From: Tillandsia leiboldiana
Lineage: Eukaryota; Streptophyta; Magnoliopsida; Poales; Bromeliaceae
NCBI GenBank assembly: GCA_029204045.2
Contig: CM055062.1
Coordinates: 3,950,386 to 4,014,385, forward strand
Reading direction: 5' to 3'
Length of the DNA: 64,000 nt
This document shows positions 12,301-24,900 of this stretch, one piece after another; within the stretch, counting starts at the first letter, position 1, and every line of letters starts with the position of its first letter. Below the pieces are notes generated by a model. The model searched no databases. It was not told the DNA's origin and saw only the letters and a program-made list of their open reading frames with translations. The position numbers and the translations under genes were made by a program.

Positions 12301-13300
12301 CAAGATGGGATCCTCTCGTTGCTTCCTACTCCAACCCAACCGAGGTCTACACCTTTCCTTTGCTTCTTCTTCTTCTCCGGCGAGAGGAGACGGCGGCCGG
12401 CGGCGTAACCGTCGTGGGGAGAGCAGAGGGAGAGGAAGGGCTAAGGATGGTGGCTGGGTGCAAGGAATAGGTTTAGGGTTTGCTAGAGTAACCCCCGTGC
12501 GTAACCTTCCTATATATAGAATAGGTACCAATTGCATAAAGCCCCTCAAGCTCTCAATATTTCAATGCCAGGTCCCTCCCAGCACTTTCTGTTTCCCCAT
12601 TAGGTCCCTAACCAGGAGTGGCACGCAATTCGAGGCAAAAAGAATAGGGTTTATTGTGCAAAAACCCTATTTTCCATCTTATTACACGCTTTTCGAGGCG
12701 ATCCGATCGTCGAAACGGAAAATGGACTGCGCCATGGCGTCCGGCTCGACGAGACCTATCCGGTAGCGATTTCAGATTTTCAAGGAAATACCCAGATAAA
12801 ATCTCGGTCCATAAAATACATGTTCCGAATTACAGTTATCGCGCTTTTCGAAACTTTAGGGTCGTCAAACAGAATTTCCGTCAATGCCATTGCGTTCAGA
12901 ATGATGAAACCGTTCGAATCGACTACCTGGATCGCTATGTTCGGAGTCCGGACAGCGAATCGGCTAACGTTTGCACTTAGGGGAATTCGAATTTAGTGTT
13001 TACTGTTCATGCACTATTCATTTTAAGTCGCGGGTCCCGCCCGCTTCTTCGCTGAATTCTGGAAGATCTGACCGTCGGATCTGAACTTGCTTAATATGGT
13101 TTTCACTCGATTTGACGAGACGGTCGTGGTGGTGATCTCGGATTTTTGAGATTAGGCTCGGATTGAAAAACGACATTTTCGCCTCATAACTGTGCAATTT
13201 ACACTGCAGGAAAAGGGGGTCAGCTTACGCTTCAAAATTTCAACTTGACTTTTATTCATCTTCTTTTTATTTAATTACAATGAAAATTCAAGTTTCTACA
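9319..13300 (-). repeat. Right (5') LTR of the Tekay element
   Basis: A 3982-bp terminal repeat from TG at 9319 to CA at 13300. The half nearest the primer-binding site is AT-rich with many short CAATCAAT runs. The 11220-12450 stretch is GC-rich and holds open frames on both strands that show no recognisable domain. Confidence 0.94.
12508..12519 (-). promoter_or_regulatory. Candidate TATA box of the LTR promoter
   Basis: The sense (minus) strand carries TTCTATATATAGG about 785 bp inside the LTR, repeated at about 3460-3471 in the other LTR. It is the best TATA match in the GC-rich to AT-rich transition. The transcription start is not proven. Confidence 0.4.
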
Positions 13301-14065
13301 ATAATATTCAATTTCTCACATTTTTTTTAAATGTTAACTTTGATTATGAGGGTTGGAGCAGTACATCCTGGACATGTCGTCGTGCTCATGCTTACCTATT
13401 TGGATTGTTCTGGGGGATGTGGACGTGCACTCTACCGATTTTATGAATTTGGTCTCATTATTGTTCCAATCAACCTGAAGGTCCTTCTCTCTCTCACTCT
13501 TCATTTCTTTCTTCGTTACATGTTGGCCTGTTGCTCAAGTGAGTTCGACTACAGTTGTCACCTCGCATGCGTTGTACGGTGATAATTATGCACCATTCTT
13601 TCTACCAATGGTGCGTGATTGGTTTCGGGGGACTTCTGCTACTTTTCGAAAGTTTTCCCAAAAAAATTTCACCTGAAAATAATTCTCTTTTAAAAGTCCC
13701 ATTAATTTTTAATATTTTAATCGTAATAACATTTGACTATAATATTCAATTTCTCACTTCTTTTCAAATGTTAATTTAGATTATAAGTAGTTAAAAATGA
13801 TATTTAAAAGTTGTCACCTCGCATGCGTTGTACGGTGATAATTATGCACCATTCTTTCTACCAATGGTGCGTGATTGGTTTCGGGGGACTTCTGCTACTT
13901 TTCGAAAGTTTTCCCAAAAAAATTTCACCTGAAAATAATTCTCTTTTAAAAATCCCATAAATTTTCAATATTTTAATCATAATAACATTTGACTATAATA
14001 TTCAATTTCTCACTTCTTTTCAAATGTTAACTTAGATTATAAGTAGTTAAAAATGATATTTAAAA
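13301..14065. repeat. 256-bp direct tandem repeat, interrupted by the Tekay insertion
   Basis: A unit starting GTTGTCACCTCGCATGCG occurs at 13554-13809 and again at 13810-14065, differing by a few bases. The DNA just right of the retrotransposon (13301-13350, beginning ATAATATTCAATTTCTCAC) resembles the tail of this unit, so the retrotransposon seems to have landed in a longer array. No coding content is recognisable. Confidence 0.85.
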
Positions 14066-15060
14066 CTATTTTAAACTATTCAGCTGAGGATATATTTAAT
14101 AATTTAAATTGTTAATTTCGATTGTAATGTCAGTTTTAAAAATAGAATTTCACTTCTGATATTTTCAAATTGACATCATACATTTTGCAAATTATTTAGG
14201 TCAATACTATTTAAATTTTAGCTTATCATCAGTTTTAAAAGATTTTGGATAGTTCGGCTCTAATTGAGTTTCGTACTTTACTTTGCTAACAATATAATTT
14301 TGAGAGGAAATGCTCTAGGTTTCGGTTTTCCTTTCGCGGGCAACCAATCTCCACTTAATTCTCGGTGATCTGATATTACAGTTGATGAAATGCTCTTATC
14401 TGAGCCCCTCTTCCTGTTTTTTTTACCTAATTAAATGATCTTTTGAATTTTCCATTCTCTTTATTTGGATTTTAAAATTCCTTTTTTTAATCTCAATTTT
14501 GGCCCTTCCTAACATTTTAACATAAAAGAAATTTGGGATTTTCCTACTTTTCTACTTGAAATTTTTTTCTGAAGAAAATGGAGAGCCTTCCCACTTTTTC
14601 TGAATTTTCCATTCTCTTTATTTGGATTTCTTTATTTCTTTCTTTTCAATCCCATTTTCAATCCCATTTTCGGCTCTTCCTAACGGTTTCACATAAAAAA
14701 TATATATATATATATATATATATTGGGATTTCCCTACTTTTGTACTTGAAATTTTTACTCAAGAAAATGGAAACCCTTCCGACTTTTTTTACACACAATT
14801 TGACTCAAGAAATATTGAATTCTCAGTTTACCTCTTAAATTTCCAATTTTTTTACTTTAAATTTTAGTCAAGAAAATGAAAATTCTTACAACTTTTTTTC
14901 CGGTAAATTTTTGCTCCCTTTTATACCTCTGTTCTTCCTAATGTCCACCCCCGCTCCTTCTATCATTCTTTCCTTTATCCCGGGGCAGTGATGATAAAAA
15001 AAAAAATATTTGCAGGTGATAGAATACTTTATGACATGATCATTTTCCCCTTCACATGCA
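14066..15060. other. AT-rich DNA without recognisable genes
   Basis: T-rich sequence with a loose repeat of about 180 bp around 14440-14860 (phrases such as TTCCATTCTCTTTATTTGG recur) and a short (TA)n run at about 14700-14722. Frames of 70-86 aa here are low-complexity and look spurious. Confidence 0.6.
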
Positions 15061-15296
15061 ATTTCTTTTAATCTGTTGTAATCTTGAAATATTTTCGGAT
15101 TTGTATAAATTAGGAGAGGTTTTACTTTGGAGATTATGTTCTGCCATGCTTTGAGAGTGGTGTGCCCTTGCTCAAAAGTAGGCTTCAGAAGCTGCCTAAT
15201 TCTGAAAATGTGAGTGTACTTTTCTAAAATAAATTATCAACTAAGCACATACTGGTTAGTGGATTTGATGTGGTCTTGATGTGATATTAAGATTTA

Positions 15297-16260
15297 TGAT
15301 GTGACGTTAGGATTTTCTCTCATAATTACTGGCTTACAGGCTTACAGAGATGTGATGTTAGAGGATTTGGTATCATTAAATCTTTAGTATGATGTGACGT
15401 TAGGATTTCCTCTCATAATTACTGGCTTACAGAGATGTGATGTTAGGGGATTTAGTATCATTACTACCTTTGAGAATATGATATGATGTGACGTTAGGAT
15501 TTCCTCTCATAATTACACATCAATATGATGTTTCCAATAGAAAATATTACATATAGTATAATATATAGTATAATATATTTTAAATCATCACATCAATGAA
15601 ATTTTTTTGATAATTACTGCATCAAATAAAAATATTACATATAGTATAATATATATTATAATTATGGTTTAAATTATGTGATGTTCCTGATAGAAAATTT
15701 TTTAGGAACATCACATCAATACAATTTTTTATTATAGTTATAATTAATTATGGCAGATTTGATGTTAGAGGATTTGGTATCATTAAATCTTTAGTATGAT
15801 GTGACGTTAGGATTTCCTCTCATAATTACTGGCTTACAGAGATGTGATGTTAGGGGATTTGGTATCATTACTACCTTTGAGAATGATGTGATATTAGATA
15901 TTAATAGCTTTTGATATTAGATATTAATAGCTTTTCTATCATAATTAGTAATCTTTAGTATGATATGATGTGACGTTAGGATTTCCTCTCATAATTACAC
16001 ATCAATATGATGTTCCCAATAGAAAATATTACATATAGTATAATATATAGTATAATATATTTTAAACCATCACATCAATGAAATTTTTTTGATAATTACT
16101 GCATCAAATAAAAATATTACATATAGTATAATATATATTATAATTATGGTTTAAATTATGTGATGTTCCTGATAGAAAATTTCTTGTGATGTTCCTGATA
16201 GAAAATTTCTTGGGAACATCACATCAATAAAATTTTTTATTATAGTTATAATTAATTATG
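15297..16260. repeat. Duplicated block of about 400-500 bp within the Helitron-ended element
   Basis: The stretch from about 15361 to 15760 recurs from about 15768 to 16260 with high similarity, sharing phrases such as GATGTGACGTTAGGATTTCC and CATATAGTATAATATATAG. Related sequence reappears at about 47355-47570 in the second Helitron-ended region. Confidence 0.8.
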
Positions 16261-17588
16261 ACAGATTTGCTATCAATTATTTTCTCAAATTATGGCAGAT
16301 TCCTCGATTTTGACAAATTATATCATAAGTACTCTTTTTTCCTGGTACATTTTACTAAATTTTCTATTGTAGTTACTCTCTCTTCCTTTTCCTAAGATTT
16401 ATCGATTTCCACAAATAGTTAAATATCTAATTTGTAGTTACATATCAGGAATTAAAATATTATTATTATGTATCAAATATGCAAAATTTTGTAATATAAG
16501 ATAAGATTTTGTAAGATTAATATTTAATTTAATATTTAAATTAAATATGTGATTTGATCCAATTGATGTCGTTTTTCTAAAAATGATCATTCCCCAAAGA
16601 TTTTGAATAAATTTGAACAGTTTTGTTATATTATATTATATATAAGTGTATAAGTATAGAAAAGATTTGGTGAAATTAATAGTTACATTAAAATATTATT
16701 ATATATCACCTAAGGTGTAGGAATAAATTAGTTAAATATCTAATAGGTATTATTTTATATTAGTTGCGATTTATCAATTAAGATTTTGCAATAAATATAT
16801 TATATATAATATAAGATAAAATTTTGTAATATTAATATTTAAATATAATATTTAAATATATGATTTGATTTGATTAATACCGTTTTTCTAAAAATGATGA
16901 TTTTTCAAATATCCTAAAAATGATCATTCCCCAAAAATTTTGATTTTGTTAGATTATAGTAGATTTGTTATTATATTAAATATATAATTTAATTTCATTG
17001 ATGTTAAATATAATATTTAAATATATGATTTGATTTGACTGATATTTTTTTTTTCCTAAAAATGATGATTCCTCAAAGATTTTAAACAGATTTCTACAGT
17101 TTTGTTAGATTACAGTAGATTTGCTATCATATTAAATATATGATTCGATTTCGTTTTCCTAAAAATGATTATTCTCCAAAGATTTTCATCAATAGATTTT
17201 GACAGTTTTGTTACATTATGATAGATTTTGCTATCATAAGTACCCCTCTCATCTTCCCAAGATTTTTGCATTTTCTCACATTATAACAGATTTACTGTCG
17301 AAATTAATATATGCAAATTTTTGTATAGATTTAAAAAAAAAAATATATGATATATAATATTAAAATATGTGATTTGTATTAGTTAAAGATATGAATTAAC
17401 AAGATTTCCTGGATTTTGATGTTTTAGGAATAAAAATTTCATTCTGATTTTATCTCTAGGATTATGGTAGATTTGGTATCATAAGTACACTCTTTTTCTA
17501 TTCCTAACATTTTTACATTTTATTAGATTATAACAGATTTGCTATCATAACTACTCTTCTTTTCTGTTCCTAAAATTTCTATAAAATA

Positions 17589-17695
<107 letters not shown>

Positions 17696-19840
17696 TTTGT
17701 AAGATGAAATTAATTATAGAAATTTCGAAAATATCAAAATATTATACATAAAATTAGATAAATATATTTATATTAGTTAAGATTTATATTTTTATAGGAT
17801 GAAATTAATTATGAAAATTACAATTAAGATTTAAAAAGAAAAATATAAAAATATTATACATATAAGATTAGATAATTATTTTATATTAGGTAAGATTTAT
17901 GTATTTAAATATGTCATTTTATTGATGTGATGCTTCCAAGAAATGATAATTTTCTAAAGATTTTGAGGAGATTTATTGAAATATCTCATTTCATTTCATT
18001 CATGTGATGTTCCCAAGAAATTATAATTTTTTAAATATTTTCAGCAGATTTTGTGTAATTATGGTCCTAGATTTGCTATCATAATTTTCCTTCATGTGAT
18101 GTTCCCAATAAATTATAATTTTCTAAAGATTTTCAGCAGATTTTGTGATCTTAGATTTGCTATCATAACTTTCTTTCATGTCCCCAAGAAATTATAATTT
18201 TCTAAAGATTTTCAACAGATTTTGTGTCAGATTATGGTCTTAGATTTGCTATCATAACTTTTCTTTTATGTTCCTAATATTTTTATAAATAAAATATATT
18301 ATAGTATATATAATATTTTTGTAAGATGTAATAAATTATGAAAATTTCAATTAAGATTTACAAATAAAAATAAATCAATATTATATATAAAATTAAATAA
18401 TTATTTTATATATTAGTTGAGATTTATGAATAAAAATATTAAATATAACATTTTATATATATAAGGTTTTGTAAGATTAATAGTCAAGTATCTATCTATA
18501 TAAGACTTTGTAACATTAATACTCAAATATTCAATTTGTAGATATCTAATTTGTAATTAAATATTAGCTACTCTCTTTTTCTGTTTCTAACATTTTTATA
18601 AAATATATTATAATATATAATATTTTTGTAAGATGAAATTAATTATAAAATTTCAAATAAGATTTAAAAAGAAATATACTATATATACAATATATATAGC
18701 AGATTTGCTATTATAGTTAGTCTCTTTTTCTGTTCCTATGATTTTTCGATTTTTAAGAGACTTTGTCATTACTACCAGTATTTTCCAGATTTGTTATCAT
18801 AACCCCTCTTTTTCTTTAGAAATAAATAAATATCTTATATACAAGATTTTCTAAGATTAATGTAGATTTGAAGATATTAGTAGATTTGATGTGATCTTAG
18901 GAGATTTAGTAGATTTGAAGAGTGATGTGATATTAGATATTAGTTAGATTTGATGTGATCTTAGAAGATTTAGTAGATTTGCTCTTATTTACTAAGTTAG
19001 AGAGATGTGATGTTAGGAGATTTGGTATCATACTATTAAATTTGAAAGTCATGTTTCCATATAATAATATATAAATTACAGGTAGATTTGCTATCATAAT
19101 TCGTAATCTTTAGTGGGATGATTTAGCATAGAAGGACATGTATATATATAATATATAAATTATTTATATACCTAATGAAATAATAATGTGATGTTACGTG
19201 AATTTAGGAGATTTGCTATTAACTTCTGATTTGTGTGCCTTGTGATCTTAGGAGATTTGCTCATTCCATCTCATCCTTTACTAATCCTCCAATATTTAGC
19301 ATCGAAAAAAGTGTCTACAATATATAATAATATATAAAATGTTGATATATCTAAAGAAAAAGTTGTGTGATTTTAGTAGGTTTGATGTGATGTGATATAA
19401 TTTATAAAATATTTTGAACAGATTTTTGACAGTTTATGGCAGATTTGCTATCATAGCTATTCTTTTTTTTTTGTTCCCAAGAATTCTACCTAAATAAATA
19501 TGGTTTAGCTATGGTAGATTTCCAACCATAGCTATCATAGATCATAGTTTAGAACATGTCTTTAGAGATTATAACAACTATCGTGGCATTTTTCTACTAT
19601 CAACCTTTCTACTATAAATATATATATAATAGATTTTGTAAGATGATGACATATAAATTTTAGAAGATTTTTGTTTAGAATTTATTTATTTGCATATATA
19701 TTGGTAGAATTCTTGGAAACATAAAAAAATAATAACTATGATAGCAAATCTGTTATAAACTGTGAGGAATTAGTAAATATCACATCAAGTAACCTAGGGA
19801 CAAAGATCAGCTATGATAGCAAATCTGCTAGCATTTTGAA

Positions 19841-20017
19841 AAGAGCAATGCTACATGTACACCCCGAAGGGGTGTATATCATACATCTCCACCATTTTAA
19901 TGGTGGCGATATTATTTACGGGTCACATCAAGTGACCCATCATCACACCCCACCCATTGGATGGGTGGGGTGTGTGATGTACACCCCAAATGGGGTGTAC
20001 AAGTAGCATTTTCCTTT
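19841..20017 (+). mobile_element. MITE of about 175 bp, copy 1
   Basis: Terminal inverted repeats AGCAATGCTACATGTACACC at the left and the near complement GGTGTACAAGTAGCATTTTC at the right. The interior holds further hairpins (CCACCATTTTAATGGTGG; GGTCAC ... GTGACC; CCACCCATTGGATGGGTGG). The same element lies inverted at 21614-21795. No coding capacity. Confidence 0.85.
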
Positions 20018-20153
20018 TGAAAAATATGTTGGAAATCTAGAAAAAGATTTTTGTTGGAAATTTTCATAGATTTTGTAAAATTATTATTAGTATCTATATC
20101 GTGCACACTCAGAAGTAGAGGGTGTTGGAGTAAAATTTAAAATCCTCATTATT

Positions 20154-20189
<36 letters not shown>

Positions 20190-20962
20190 TATTAATTTTA
20201 TTTATTTATTTAACTTCGCGCGAACGAAAACCGTTTTAAAAATTTTAATATATGCAAATTTCGAAAATGATGAATTTTCAAAGATTTTGAATAGATTTTG
20301 TCAGATTATAGTAGATTTGCTATCATAACTACTCTTTTTTTCTGTCTCTAAGAATTTTATCAATAATAATTCTCTCAGTATGTTCCTCTCTTTTCCTATC
20401 TCTAAAATCATTATAGAGTCTAAGATTACTATAAATATATACTCATCATCTCTATAAACATTGATTTGATTGATGTGATACTTTCGAAAATAATTAATTT
20501 CTAAAGATTTCGAGCAGATTTTGTCAGATTATGACAGATTTGCTATCATAGCTGCTTTCTTTTTCTGTCCCTACGATTTCTAGATTGAAGTAAATAAGGT
20601 AATTAAAGATAAAGAGTATGATCCTCATTCCACTTACGTAAGATATCTAATTTAAATTAGTTTTGCTACTTAATCATTTACTATTATATATATAATTATA
20701 ATTTATTTATGATATCAAATTATTTACATTGAATATCAAATTATTAGGTTTGATGAAGCAAGCCGATCTAATAGAGAGAGCAAATGAAGAATTACCGGTT
20801 GTCCTCCATACAGTTTATTTTTTTAATATTCAGTTTTTCTCGAGAAACTAATTTAAATTAAATGTAATATGTCAAACTATTTCTAATTTTCAAATATAAT
20901 AAATTATATCTAATGTCTAATTATTTTTTAATTACCGCAGCGAAGCGCGGGTGTTTAACTAG

Positions 20963-21323
20963 TAATATTTAATTTTAAACATTTGAACAGAGTCTTTTAT
21001 GAAAATCTTAACTGGCCTGAGCAAACCCTTCTTTTGACTCTGATCAGTTTGGTTCGAAACTGGGCCTAGGACATTCTGTCCGGACGGGCGCCGGATCGAG
21101 CAAATCTAAACCCGCTCCGAAATTAGGCTCTTGCCTAGGGATGTCAATAGATAACGATATCTAAAATTTTATCAAAATTTGAATTTAAACGGAATAAATT
21201 TATTCGATATTAAATAAATACAAATTTGAATACGGATATAAAAAATAAAAATCTGACAAATTTTTTTGATTCAGAAATAATTTTTAATTGTATCCGACTC
21301 CAATCCGAATCCGATCGGAATCC

Positions 21324-21395
<72 letters not shown>

Positions 21396-21613
21396 TATTT
21401 AAATTTAAATTTTAAAAATTTAAATTTAATATAATATATTTTAAAATATTGTAAAGTGAAAAAAAAAATAATTATTTTGAATTTAAATTTTCAAATATGG
21501 ATTCAAATTTAAATTTTAAATTATTGATTCGATTCGGATTTAAATATAAACTTTTAAAATTTATCAAATTTGAATTTTGAAATTCAGATTTGATAGTCAG
21601 AATTCGGATTTTA
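20963..21613. other. AT-rich intergenic DNA with an (AT)n tract
   Basis: A mix of unique and low-complexity sequence, including an (AT)n microsatellite at about 21328-21390 and a run of AAATTTAAATT-like words to about 21600. No gene seen. Confidence 0.7.
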
Positions 21614-21795
21614 AAAAGGGAAATGATATTTGTACACCCAAAACGGGGTGTATATCACACACCCCACCCATCCAATGAGTGGGGTGTGATGATGGGTCAA
21701 TCGATGTGACCCGTAAAAAATATCGCCACCATTAAAATGATGGAGGTGTATGATATACACCCCTTCAAAGTGTACATGTAGCATTGCTCTTTTAA
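21614..21795 (-). mobile_element. MITE copy 2, inverted, in the ETFB upstream region
   Basis: The reverse complement matches 19841-20017 throughout: terminal GTACACCC arms, TTTTAATGGTGGCGATAT, ACGGGTCACATC and the CCCCAC/GTGGGG hairpin. Its right edge is about 205 bp before the ETFB start codon, so it is part of the proximal promoter region. Confidence 0.87.
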
Positions 21796-21999
21796 AAATC
21801 CGCCCCGTATCCCAAGTTGATATCCCTACTCAAGCCTTATCCCAAGTTCCCAACCGAGTTGGGCAAAAAAATAATAATAAAAAGTTTATTTATTTATTTA
21901 TTTTGGCGTCCAACTTTTTAAAACGAAAAAGAGAGGAAAAGAAAAAAAAAAAAAAAAAAAAAGGAAAAAAAAGGGAGCACACCTCCGAAGCTCGCGACG

Positions 22000-24900
22000 A
22001 TGAAGATCATGGTGGCCGTGAAGCGCGTCGTCGACTACGCCGTGAAGGTCCGCGTCAAACCCGACAAGGTACTCCTCCTCTCTCCTCCTCTCCCCATCCC
22101 CATCCCCATCCCCATCCCCATCCCATTTCTCTGATCGAGCAATCCCTACCCCTTCCACCCAGAGTGGGGTGGAGACGAGCAACGTGAAGATGTCGATGAA
22201 CCCCTTCTGCGAGATCGCCCTCGAGGAGGCCCTCCGCCTCCGAGAGTCCGGCGCCGCCGCCGAGGTCGTCGCCGTCTCCGTCGGCCCCGCCACTTGCGCC
22301 GACACCCTCCGCACTGCCCTCGCCATGGGCGCCGACCGCGCCGTCCACGTCGACGCCCCCAACCTCGGCCCTGGCCCCGTCCTCCCCCTCTCCGTCGCCA
22401 AGATCCTCTGCGCCCTCGCCCATGCCGAGAACCCCGGCCTCCTCTTCCTCGGCAAGCAGGTTAATGGATGATGGATTTTTGTTTTTTTTTTGTTTTTTTT
22501 TTTTTTTGAGCTAGAGGTGGGATTTTGGGAGATGGGTAGTGGTCGTTTTGATCGAATTGTGATCCTTTTTGCTGTTGTTGGAGATGAAGGGGATTGATTG
22601 ATCAAATAATATTTGATTCTATTTGCAAGGTGATATCTTGGTTATAAATTTTTTTTTTTTTTTTTTTGTGGGGGGGGGGGGGGGCGGCAAATTTGATGTG
22701 ATTATATGGGCTGGCCATTTCAAGCGTCACACTTTACATTGACAATCTGTTCTTGAAATCCGAGATAGTTTAACTCAATGGGATTTGCAAAAGAAATCGC
22801 CTCATCGTCGCCAAACAGGTGATGGATTTTTGCCTTTTTTGGTTTTTTAAACTGAAGGTGGGATTTTGGGAAATGGGTAGTGGTTGTTTTGATCGAATTG
22901 TGAGCCTTTTAGCTGTTGGAGATGAAGGGCATTGATAAAAAAATGGCTTCTTGCTTTGTGGGTATGTGTTAGCATGATGATATATGCTTATTATTTGATT
23001 ATTTTTTCAAGGTGATCTCTTGCTTATAACCTTTTAGGGACAAATTTAATGTAATTATATGGCCTGGTCGTTTCAAGCGGCACACTTTACATCGACAATG
23101 AGTTCTTGGAAGAATTCTAGTGTATCCGAGGTAGATTAATCGGATGAGAATAGCAAAAGAAACGACCTCATCCACGCCAAACTGGTGATGGATTTTTGTT
23201 TCTTTTTTTTCAGATTTTTTGAGCTAAAGGTGGGATTTGGGAGATGGGTAGTGCTTATTTTATTGTTCTGATATGATTTGTGTTGAGTCTCTTGGACTCA
23301 TGGAGTTTGGATTTAAGCGCTTAGTCGTAATAATGGCTGTTTGGTTTGTGGGTCCCTGTTCGCATGCTGATATGTTCATGATTTACTTCTATTTCTAAGA
23401 TGAGCTTTGCATATTATTGGGAAAATCTAGTGTAATTATTATGGGCTGGCCATTTCGAGCAGCACACTTTATATTGATAATCCATGCCTTTCGAAGATCC
23501 CTAGTGTATCCTAAATTAATATAATTGGATGAGGTTACCAGTATAATTCTACCCCCCTTTGACTTGGATCATATTGAAACCAATTCGGCAGGAACTTCCG
23601 CAAGAGTTTGTGTTTGGTGCATTTATTTCGTCTCATGCATTCTCTTTGTTGTATTTTCTCGACCAAATTTGTATCCTTTGGTAAGTGTTATCTTTGTCAA
23701 GCTGAAATTCTATCTCAGGCTACTTTTCAAGAATAGGCCTTCTATGTTTTTCTGCTAGTTAATACATCAATGCTGTAGAAGATTGTCATAGTTTGCTTAT
23801 TCTAATTATTCCCAGAATTTAACTTACCATTTTTTTTCTTTCCTTATAACTCAATTGCAGTTCCATTATTTTGTATGATAGAAATCCAATGCTGCTTGTT
23901 ATTGATCAGTCTCTGTAATTCGTCATTGTATGATATTTTTCATAGTTTAGTACATTAGTAATTTTCTTCTTCATAAGTATGTTCCTTTAACTGTTTCTCA
24001 TACTTGGTCTTCACAGGCAATTGATGATGACTGCAACCAAACAGGACAGATGGTAGCTGGATTGCTTAAGTGGCCACAAGCAACCTTTGCCTCAAAGGTC
24101 GGTAATAATATAATATACAACACTATTTTACGATTCAAGTTCTCTTTGACATCCTGCTTAAAACCAAACAACCTCGTGACAGCCGCCTATCTATATGAAA
24201 TTCAGGATCCTTAACATGCATGTAAAGAACCTGTTAGTTATGAAATTCTAAACTGAGCTGTAACTACAAACCACGTTGTGCAAACTTCCTTGATGTTGTT
24301 CTTCAATGAAACTCTCCGTAGATCCTCTATCATCTTTCCATTTTCTACCAGTGTGAAGAAGCATATAGGAAATGGAGTAACCTTTCTCGGCTTGTGGCCA
24401 AATTGGTTCTTTGACACAGTTTTAACTCAGCTCGAGTCATGCTTAAGCAGTTTCATCGCAAACTTTTATTGCATGGCTCATGATTTTTGACTTTTTGTCC
24501 CCTTTTAATAAGTGTAACATTCAATATCATCCTTTTTCTTAGAAATTAGTAGTATTTTATTTCATCTCCATTCAAAGATCATTTTATTGTTCTAAAAAGA
24601 AGATCAAGAAAATCTTATATTTTAGTATTTTATTACAACTTCTATCTCTATCGAAATGAGTAACCCTAATTCTATGTTTAGTGCAAATATATAATCTAAA
24701 AAAAAAAAGAAATGTAAAAAAGCATTGTTACAAGGAGGTTAACCTAATTTTTTATGGTTCGCCTAAGAGATAACAAAAATAGGTATTTGGTTGGAAAACT
24801 TTTTCAATCTCCTATTTGAGGAATTGATAATTTAGATAATCTTGCATGTCAGGAAGCCATTGACTAACTAGATCTGCCAACACGATAAGGCACTATAGAT

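Larger units (their letters stand above)
140..13300 (-). mobile_element. Full-length Tekay/Del-type Ty3/gypsy chromovirus, minus strand
   Basis: The element reads right to left: 5' LTR 9319-13300, primer-binding site 9298-9311, leader 9139-9297, one gag-pol frame 4297-9138, polypurine tract near 4252-4264, 3' LTR 140-4251. Both LTRs start TG and end CA. The 4-kb LTRs, undivided gag-pol frame and C-terminal chromodomain-like block place it in the chromoviruses, most like the Tekay/Del clade; the clade is inferred from architecture. The right-hand LTR halves differ by only about three one-base indels by eye, so insertion was very recent. The right flank begins ATAAT, and the left flank is not visible, so no target-site duplication can be confirmed. 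Confidence 0.92.

Noticed and set aside
21898..22605. 235-aa and 122-aa minus-strand frames opposite ETFB exon 2
   Set aside because: They are shadows of the GC-rich exon and read low-complexity Asp/Gly or Arg/Ser runs.
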